Positions 53,756 through 59,460 of a stretch of 59,460 bases of DNA are shown here, one piece after another. The translations under genes were made by a program, and so were the position numbers. The number at the start of each line of letters is the position of its first letter. Positions within the stretch are counted from its first letter, which is position 1. The notes under the pieces are model-generated. The model ran no database searches and had not been told where the DNA came from. It saw only the letters and a list, made by a program, of their open reading frames with translations. The stretch covers positions 1-59,460 of the forward strand of contig BAABNI010000015.1 in assembly GCA_040365065.1 (NCBI GenBank), in the 5' to 3' direction. The DNA comes from Pelagadaptatus aseana. Lineage in GTDB: Bacteria > Pseudomonadota > Gammaproteobacteria > Pseudomonadales > Cellvibrionaceae.

Positions 53756-54598
53756 TCAATATTTCAAACAGGGGTGTTGATAATCATTGCTGTCTATTCG
53801 CTCTTGCCACACCTCTGCCAACGACCAATCCTCGGGAAAAATACTGTAGGTCATTAAGGCCGGCTCGGGCAGGAATCGGGACAATCCGACCGTATTGATA
53901 ACATGCATAAAAATTTGGGGATCTTCGCCAGGAAACCGGACCCGGGTGTACATACCGGATGTCGTCAATCGGTTAGAGCCCCGGGAACGCCAGTCAGTGG
54001 GAATATCACTGTCGCGCAAATAGCGCTGCAAGGTATCGATGGAATTGCGGTCCTGAAACATCAGCACTTCCTGCTGCAAAAACACCAGCAGAGCACAAAC
54101 AATTGACTCCCAGTCCTCGATATAGGGCCTGAGCCCATCTTTGGAGACCACCATATCAATGATATTGAACTCATCCGTTTCAGCCATCATGGGTACTCGG
54201 GAACCAATAACCTCCATCCAGCCTTTATTGATACGGTAGACGTCACCAAAGCGATTGATAATCGCCATAGGGAAAGGGTCGGCGCCGCGCAATATGGCCG
54301 TCAGCGACTTCTCCATAAATTCCGACTCGACCGATTTGGGCTTGACCGACTGCACTGGGGACAATCCGGCAGCTGCCAGAAGGTAGTTGGTTTCCCAGTT
54401 GTTAAGATGAAAAAAAGCGGCAAGGCGCATGGCGATATCGCGACTGGGCAAAGATCGGCCATTTTCCAGAAAACTGATGTGCTTGATTGAGGAATCGATT
54501 TCCAGAGCGACATCCTCCTGACTCAGGCGTCGCACCTGGCGCCAATAGCGCAACAGACGACCGAAAGCCCCCTGTGAAATCTGATCACCAACATCCAT
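53756..54598 (-). CDS. XRE family regulator with MmyB-like ligand-binding domain
   Basis: 280 aa. The N-terminal helix-turn-helix (about 12-70) reads LLRYWRQVRRLSQEDVALEIDSSIKHISFLENGRSLPS. The C-terminal part (about 100-270) with AILRGADPFPMAIINRFGDVYRIN and the late PEDPQIFMHV-type block fits the MmyB-like (PAS-like) domain, suspected to bind fatty acyl or similar lipid ligands. Divergent from the fatty acyl reductase gene, which is therefore a likely target. Confidence 0.88.
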   Translation of the reverse strand: MDVGDQISQGAFGRLLRYWRQVRRLSQEDVALEIDSSIKHISFLENGRSLPSRDIAMRLAAFFHLNNWETNYLLAAAGLSPVQSVKPKSVESEFMEKSLTAILRGADPFPMAIINRFGDVYRINKGWMEVIGSRVPMMAETDEFNIIDMVVSKDGLRPYIEDWESIVCALLVFLQQEVLMFQDRNSIDTLQRYLRDSDIPTDWRSRGSNRLTTSGMYTRVRFPGEDPQIFMHVINTVGLSRFLPEPALMTYSIFPEDWSLAEVWQERIDSNDYQHPCLKY

Positions 54599-54627
54599 AT
54601 TTTTTCCCTGGAAGTAATTTTTTCAAA

Positions 54628-54643
54628 AAAGTAGCACTACTTT
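54628..54643. promoter_or_regulatory. Candidate operator for the XRE regulator
   Basis: AAAGTAGCACTACTTT is a perfect inverted repeat (7-bp arms, CA centre) in the 130-bp gap between the XRE gene and the fatty acyl reductase gene, 30 bp upstream of the regulator start. Its place suits autoregulation and control of the reductase. Confidence 0.55.
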
Positions 54644-54728
54644 ACCTAGGATGTAAAAGACGTGTCACCCATCTTGGTCAATACTTAGCTCATCCCAACA
54701 TTCTCACATTTAAATAAGGACTAACCAC

Positions 54729-56729
54729 ATGAATGTTTTTCTGACAGGCGGTACCGGTTTTATTGGCAAGAATCTGATCAGCGAGCTGGTCAAGCGCAAA
54801 GGCGAGATCTACGTCCTGGTGCGCGAATCCTCCAAGTACAAGCTCGATGAAATTGCCCAGAAGTACGATTTTGAGCCCTCGCTTCTGACGCCCGTTATCG
54901 GCGACATCAACCAGCCTCTTCTGGGTCTGTCCGAAGAAAGCATCAAAGATCTGGACGGCAAAGTGGACGAATTTATCCACGCCGCTGCCATCTATGACAT
55001 TGAAGCGCCAGCCGAAGAACAGTATCAGAGCAACGTTGAGGGTACCCGTCAGGCTCTGGCGCTGGCCGAACAGATCAACGCCAAGTGCTTTAACCAAATC
55101 AGTTCCATTGCCGCCGGCGGCCTGTATAAGGGCACTTGGACCGAGAAGATGTTCAAAGAAGCCGTTGACCTGGACAGCAACCCCTACCTGCGCACCAAGC
55201 ACGATTCCGAAGGCATTGTGCGTGAGACCACCACCATTCCATGGCGTATCTTCCGCCCCGCGATTGTGGTAGGCCACTCCCAGACCGGTGAAATCGATAA
55301 GATCGATGGCCCTTACTACTTCTTCAAAGTGATTCAGCGTCTGCGCAATATCATGCCCAGCTTTATCCCAACTCTGGGCATGGAAGCCGGACCTATCAAT
55401 CTGGTGCCCGTGGATTTTGTCGCCCAAGCCATTGACCACATCGTTGCCGAAGGCGGCAATCACGGTCAGTGCTTCCACCTGACAGATCCCAAGGCCTACA
55501 CCATGGGTGACGCGATTCAGGTATTTTCCAAAGCCGCCAACGGTCCAAAATTCCCGATTCGGGTAAACGCCAACAAGCTGCTCAATCTGGTACCCAAGCC
55601 CCTGTCATCCGTGGTCAATCACATGCCCGTGGTCAAATTTGCCACCGACCGCGTGTTTGACCAGCTGGACATGCCTCGCGAACTGATCGGGATGCTGAAA
55701 TTCGGTGCTTATTACGACAGCCGCAATACCCAGCGCGCTCTGCAGGGTACCGGCATCAAGGTTCCTGATCTGCGTGAATACGCCGGCACGCTGTGGGAGT
55801 ACTGGGAACGCAATCTGGATAAAGACAGCGCCTCTCTGAGCACTCTGGAAGGTCGCATACGGGGCCGTGTTGTGGTCGTCACCGGCGCTTCTTCCGGTAT
55901 TGGTAAAGCCCTCGCCTACCGTCTGGCAAAAGCCGGTGCCAAGGTAATTCTCGTTGCCCGCGGCCTTGAGAAACTGGAAGAAACCCAGCGCGACATCATC
56001 AGCCTCGGTGGCGAAGCCTATGTCTACCCGTGCGACCTGTCTGATCTGGACGCCTGTGGTGAACTGTCCAATCGCATTCTCGCCGATCACGGCCGCATCG
56101 ACATTCTGGTTAACAACGCCGGTCGCAGCATCCGTCGCTCACTGAAGCTCACCTATGACCGCTTCCACGATTTCGAGCGCACCATGCAATTGAATTACTT
56201 TGGTCCAGTGAAGTTGATCATGGGCTGCCTGCCAAGCATGTCAGAGCAGCAAAGCGGACACATTATTAACATTTCATCCATCGCCGTAGCCGCGGGCGTT
56301 ATGCCTCGCTTCTCGGCCTATGCTGCCTCAAAAGCCGCACTGGATGCCTTTTCTCGCTGTGCCGGCGGCGAATACCGCAGCGACAATGTGAAATTTACCA
56401 ACATTCATATGCCACTGGTTAAGACCCCGATGATCGGCCCGACTTCAATCTACAACTCGGTACCGACTCTGACACCGGAAGAAGCGGTTGATCTGATCGA
56501 AAAAGCCATCGTCAAGCAGCCTCACGAAATCAACAACCTGACCGGCAGCGCCATGAAAGCGGTGGGCATGATTTCTCCAGATTCCATGGAGCAGCTGATG
56601 AATATTGTTTATAAGGTATTCCCGGACTCTGCTGCCGCCAAGGGTCAGAACCTGCCAGCCAAAGATCAACCAGCGCCAACTTCCGAACAGGTTGCTCTGG
56701 CCGCCGTATTAAGCGGTGCACACGTATAG
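54729..56729 (+). CDS. Two-domain fatty acyl-CoA/ACP reductase (FAR, Marinobacter type)
   Basis: 666-aa fusion of two short-chain dehydrogenase domains. The N-terminal extended-SDR/thioester-reductase domain opens VFLTGGTGFIGKNLI and has YLRTKHDSE as the YxxxK motif; the C-terminal classical SDR (from about 378) has VTGASSGIGKALA, LVNNAGRS and YAASKAALDAFSR. The order and long shared stretches (YYFFKVIQ, RRSLKLTYDRFHDFERTMQLNYFG, MPLVKTPMI) agree with the Marinobacter enzyme that reduces fatty acyl thioesters to alcohols for wax esters. No wax synthase gene is in this window. Confidence 0.88.
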   Translation: MNVFLTGGTGFIGKNLISELVKRKGEIYVLVRESSKYKLDEIAQKYDFEPSLLTPVIGDINQPLLGLSEESIKDLDGKVDEFIHAAAIYDIEAPAEEQYQSNVEGTRQALALAEQINAKCFNQISSIAAGGLYKGTWTEKMFKEAVDLDSNPYLRTKHDSEGIVRETTTIPWRIFRPAIVVGHSQTGEIDKIDGPYYFFKVIQRLRNIMPSFIPTLGMEAGPINLVPVDFVAQAIDHIVAEGGNHGQCFHLTDPKAYTMGDAIQVFSKAANGPKFPIRVNANKLLNLVPKPLSSVVNHMPVVKFATDRVFDQLDMPRELIGMLKFGAYYDSRNTQRALQGTGIKVPDLREYAGTLWEYWERNLDKDSASLSTLEGRIRGRVVVVTGASSGIGKALAYRLAKAGAKVILVARGLEKLEETQRDIISLGGEAYVYPCDLSDLDACGELSNRILADHGRIDILVNNAGRSIRRSLKLTYDRFHDFERTMQLNYFGPVKLIMGCLPSMSEQQSGHIINISSIAVAAGVMPRFSAYAASKAALDAFSRCAGGEYRSDNVKFTNIHMPLVKTPMIGPTSIYNSVPTLTPEEAVDLIEKAIVKQPHEINNLTGSAMKAVGMISPDSMEQLMNIVYKVFPDSAAAKGQNLPAKDQPAPTSEQVALAAVLSGAHV

Positions 56730-56753
56730 TCAGTTTTTTATGCTGAACTTTTC

Positions 56754-56779
56754 GGGGGCCAAATCGGCCCCCTTTTTTA
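56754..56779 (+). terminator. Terminator after the fatty acyl reductase gene
   Basis: GGGGGCC (56754-56760) pairs with GGCCCCC (56766-56772) across AAATC and is followed by TTTTTT. It ends the plus-strand gene; the convergent cyclase gene stops 9 bp beyond. Confidence 0.9.
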
Positions 56780-56787
56780 TTCCAAAT

Positions 56788-58050
56788 TCACATTACATCA
56801 GCCTGGGTCGCCACCCGATTGCGGCCATTTTCCTTAGCAAAATAGAGCGCCCGATCGGCTATGGCGATGATCGCCTCTGCGGTCTCACAACCCGCCAGTT
56901 GCAATTCCGCCACACCAAAACTGGCGGTTACGGACAGACTTTCTCGATCACCTGTGCTGGCAATGGCAAAATCGCACTCTTCGATCTCGCGGCGGATACG
57001 CTCGGCCACCTTGACCGCATTTTTGAGCTTGGCATCGGGCAACACGGCCATAAACTCCTCTCCGCCATAGCGGCCCAGAGCGTCAATTTCCCGCAAGTGC
57101 ACACTGATACAGTCGGCAACGGACCTGAGCACCTCATCACCGGCCTGATGACCATAGGTATCGTTAACCCGCTTAAAGAAATCGAGATCAATCATCATGA
57201 CCGATAATTTATGCTGCGCCCTCTGCGCCCGCTTGAGCTCATTATCCAGTGTCGAGACAATGGCATTGTGATTCAACATCCCCGTCAAGCCATCGACTTT
57301 AACTTCCTGCTCAAGCAACTGGCGGCGCTCCTGGCTGACCTGCAACTGGTTTTTCAGCAGCCAGACACTCAAAAACAACGCTATTGCCAACCCCAGCAGA
57401 ACCAGAAACACCAACAGATGAAATTGGGTGGCACCGTGTATCTGCTTCTCAATCAATTGAGTTGAATGGGATACCGGGAATTTAAAGGACAAACCGCCTC
57501 GAACGTCCCCTAATTGATAACCCAATGCACCATGACACTGCAGACAACTGTCCTTGATATAGAGCGGTGCGATGTAGCGATAATGGCCTTCAACCACTTC
57601 GAGCAACTCATCCAGCTGGCCCACCTCAAACTGCTCCAGAGCCTTACGCTCCCAATCATCGGGGCGGTTGACGGGATTGATGGGCTTCAGGCTGATAAGG
57701 CTTGATTCAACCCCACTGCCTTTAAGAAGATCGGATATTTGCCGGGTCATGTAGGCCGGATTGACCTTTGTCAGTTGCCGGCCCAAAGAATCAGACACGT
57801 CCCTGTCGGGTACATTGAGGTAGGGGTTAGAAGGCGTGGTGTCGGTCTCCGGCACATACACGCCGCCATGACCGGCATTCCAGGCACGAACCGTTTGCAC
57901 AAGATGAAACAAGGATTGCCCTCGTATCAGGGCAAAGTTATTGGAAGTGGCGTGCACCCGCTGGTAATTGACATACCAGGACAAAAACACCACTGCGGCA
58001 CACATCAAGACCGCCAATAGAAACGCCAACACCCATCTGGAAAACTGCAT
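56788..58050 (-). CDS. Diguanylate cyclase with heme-motif sensor domain
   Basis: 420-aa membrane protein. TM1 at about 8-27, a periplasmic Tll0287-like (DUF3365) domain (about 30-205) carrying a c-type heme motif CLQCH at 169-173, TM2 at about 212-232, then GGDEF (about 250-410). The active motif is GGEEF (329-333) with an intact inhibitory RxxD site (R320-D323) five residues before. It predicts c-di-GMP synthesis tuned by a redox or gas signal through heme, which needs cytochrome c maturation. Confidence 0.92.
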   Translation of the reverse strand: MQFSRWVLAFLLAVLMCAAVVFLSWYVNYQRVHATSNNFALIRGQSLFHLVQTVRAWNAGHGGVYVPETDTTPSNPYLNVPDRDVSDSLGRQLTKVNPAYMTRQISDLLKGSGVESSLISLKPINPVNRPDDWERKALEQFEVGQLDELLEVVEGHYRYIAPLYIKDSCLQCHGALGYQLGDVRGGLSFKFPVSHSTQLIEKQIHGATQFHLLVFLVLLGLAIALFLSVWLLKNQLQVSQERRQLLEQEVKVDGLTGMLNHNAIVSTLDNELKRAQRAQHKLSVMMIDLDFFKRVNDTYGHQAGDEVLRSVADCISVHLREIDALGRYGGEEFMAVLPDAKLKNAVKVAERIRREIEECDFAIASTGDRESLSVTASFGVAELQLAGCETAEAIIAIADRALYFAKENGRNRVATQADVM

Positions 58051-58132
58051 CTCCTATCCCTCGGAAATTCCACAGCACCAGTATATACCGGCTTGCAGAT
58101 ATAAAAATGATTCAGCTCAACAATCATTCAGA

Positions 58133-58163
58133 CAAAAAAAACCACCCTAATTGGGTGGTTTTT
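58133..58163 (-). terminator. Terminator downstream of glyA
   Basis: AACCACCC (58139-58146) pairs with GGGTGGTT (58152-58159) over TAATT, flanked by an A-run on the left and TTTTT on the right. The A-run gives a long U-tract to the minus-strand glyA transcript. Confidence 0.88.
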
Positions 58164-58192
58164 CAAAGACTGACAGGATCAGGGGGAAGCCA

Positions 58193-59455
58193 TCATCCGT
58201 AAACCGGGAAACGCTTACACAGAGCCAGAACCTTGTCTTTAACCTCAGCAATTACCTGCTCGGAAGTACCGTTTTCCAGACTTTCCAGCACGTCACACAT
58301 CCAATTGGTCAATTCAACGGTTTCCTCAATGCCAAAACCGCGAGTGGTAATGGCTGGAGTACCAACGCGCAGACCAGAGGTCACGAACGGAGAACGAGGA
58401 TCATTAGGTACCGAGTTCTTGTTCACGGTGATATTGGCCGCACCCAGAGCCGCATCGGCGTCTTTACCGGTGTACTCTTTGCCAATCAGATCAACCAGCA
58501 TCAAGTGGTTTTCAGTACCACCGGAAACGATCTTGATACCGCGCTCAATAAAGGTAGCAGCCATGGCTTTGGCGTTGGCAACAACCTGCTTTTGATACTC
58601 TTTGTAATCATCAGACATGGCTTCTTTAAAAGATACCGCCTTGGCTGCAATCACGTGCATCAAGGGACCACCCTGACCACCCGGGAATACCGCAGAATTC
58701 AACTTCTTCTCAATCTCTTCATTGGCCTTGGCCAGGATAATACCGCCACGAGGACCACGCAGAGTCTTGTGAGTGGTAGAGGTAACAACGTCAGCAATCT
58801 GGATCGGGCTTGGGTAAACACCGGCAGCAACCAGACCTGCAACGTGAGCCATGTCCACAAACAGGTAGGCGCCAACCTTGTCAGCGATCTCGCGGAAGCG
58901 GTTCCAGTCCATGATTTGAGAGTAGGCAGAGAAACCGGCAACGATCATGGTGGGCTTGTGCTCAACGGCCAGGCGCTCCACTTCGTCGTAATCCACTTCG
59001 CCAGTCTCAGGATTCAGGCCATACTGGATAGCGTTGTAGGTTTTGCCCGAGAAGTTTACCGAGGCACCGTGCGTCAGGTGACCACCGTGGGCCAGACTCA
59101 TACCCAGAACGGTGTCACCGGGCTTGCACAGCGCTTGATAAACCGCGGCATTAGCCTGAGAACCGGAGTGCGGCTGAACGTTGGCGTAGTCGGCACCGAA
59201 CAGCTCTTTGGCGCGCTCAATGGCCAACTCTTCAGCGGTATCCACGTACTCACAACCACCGTAGTAACGCTTGTGCGGGTAACCTTCGGCGTATTTGTTG
59301 GTCAGCTTGGTGCCCTGAGCCACCATAACCATAGGGCTGGTGTAGTTTTCAGAGGCAATCAGCTCAATGTGCTCTTCCTGACGAACCTCTTCGTGCTGGA
59401 TCGACGCCCACAGTTCCGGATCAAAGTCTGCGATGGTGATAGATTTATCAAACAT
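58193..59455 (-). CDS. glyA: Serine hydroxymethyltransferase
   Basis: PLP enzyme interconverting serine and glycine and charging tetrahydrofolate with one-carbon units. 420 aa; the PLP lysine is in VTSTTHKTLRGPRGG, and the N-terminal HIELIASENYTSP and QPHSGSQANAAVYQAL blocks are intact. The start ATG lies 5 bp inside the window edge, so its ribosome binding site is only partly present (GGAAA side missing). A strong terminator follows. Confidence 0.98.
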   Translation of the reverse strand: MFDKSITIADFDPELWASIQHEEVRQEEHIELIASENYTSPMVMVAQGTKLTNKYAEGYPHKRYYGGCEYVDTAEELAIERAKELFGADYANVQPHSGSQANAAVYQALCKPGDTVLGMSLAHGGHLTHGASVNFSGKTYNAIQYGLNPETGEVDYDEVERLAVEHKPTMIVAGFSAYSQIMDWNRFREIADKVGAYLFVDMAHVAGLVAAGVYPSPIQIADVVTSTTHKTLRGPRGGIILAKANEEIEKKLNSAVFPGGQGGPLMHVIAAKAVSFKEAMSDDYKEYQKQVVANAKAMAATFIERGIKIVSGGTENHLMLVDLIGKEYTGKDADAALGAANITVNKNSVPNDPRSPFVTSGLRVGTPAITTRGFGIEETVELTNWMCDVLESLENGTSEQVIAEVKDKVLALCKRFPVYG

Positions 59456-59460
59456 GGAAA

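Noticed and set aside
54690..55478. 262-codon open frame opposite the fatty acyl reductase
   Set aside because: Antisense shadow; the plus-strand protein matches a known family throughout.
31787..58192. Integrated prophage or genomic island
   Set aside because: No integrase, transposase, phage structural gene, tRNA target or flanking direct repeat was recognised.

Overview
The window is 59.5 kb of chromosomal DNA from a Gram-negative gammaproteobacterium. Evidence includes the complete LPS-export genes lptCAB with kdsD, rpoN next to the PTS-Ntr genes, a TonB-dependent receptor and other outer-membrane proteins. Gene order from rpsI/rplM through zapE, zapG, an AlgW/DegS protease, hisD, hisG, murA, ibaG, mlaC, the lpt genes, rpoN, hpf, ptsN, rapZ and ptsO closely follows Pseudomonas and its relatives. 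Together with the marine-type accessory genes (fatty acyl reductase, PanP, MMPL exporter) this suggests a Cellvibrionales/Spongiibacterales-like relative of Pseudomonas. That placement is inference from synteny, not a measured phylogeny.

Positions 1-18100 are housekeeping: ribosomal proteins L13/S9; division factors ZapE and ZapG; envelope protease AlgW; histidine genes hisG/hisD; peptidoglycan gene murA; a residual lipid-transport gene mlaC; LPS transport; sigma-54; nitrogen PTS; MgtE and YjgA. The block has gaps compared with relatives: mlaF, mlaE, mlaD and mlaB are missing around mlaC, kdsC is missing between kdsD and lptC, and hisC is missing between hisD and algW. Positions 18091-24510 hold a dispersed-type repeat, a thiolase, a membrane c-di-GMP phosphodiesterase, and a LemA/M48 protease pair separated by a degenerate 17-bp tandem repeat. 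Positions 24530-31786 form one long minus-strand run, nrdR-ribD-ribE-ribBA-ribH-nusB-thiL-pgpA-aspartic protease-ribA, covering the riboflavin pathway plus thiamine and phospholipid steps.

Positions 31920-58050 lie between nrdR and glyA, which are commonly adjacent in relatives, and carry most of the accessory content. They comprise a ppk1-ppx polyphosphate pair behind a strong Pho-box match; an ArsR-regulated MMPL exporter with a LolA-like periplasmic protein and an outer-membrane barrel; a TonB receptor broken by one in-frame TGA and followed by a LuxR response regulator, a periplasmic binding protein and a BarA-like hybrid kinase; an intergenic RNA candidate with the hallmarks of a CsrB/RsmZ-type sponge; a Kef-type antiporter; PanP; NfeD/stomatin; a 2-hydroxyacid dehydrogenase with an XRE regulator; a two-domain fatty acyl reductase; and a heme-motif diguanylate cyclase. 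glyA closes the window.

The signals most worth attention are the RsmZ-like RNA at about 47650-47756, the three TAATATTA boxes at exact 16-bp spacing in front of the ArsR/MMPL cassette, the nonsense-interrupted receptor heading a signalling operon, and the loss of the mla transporter core around mlaC.
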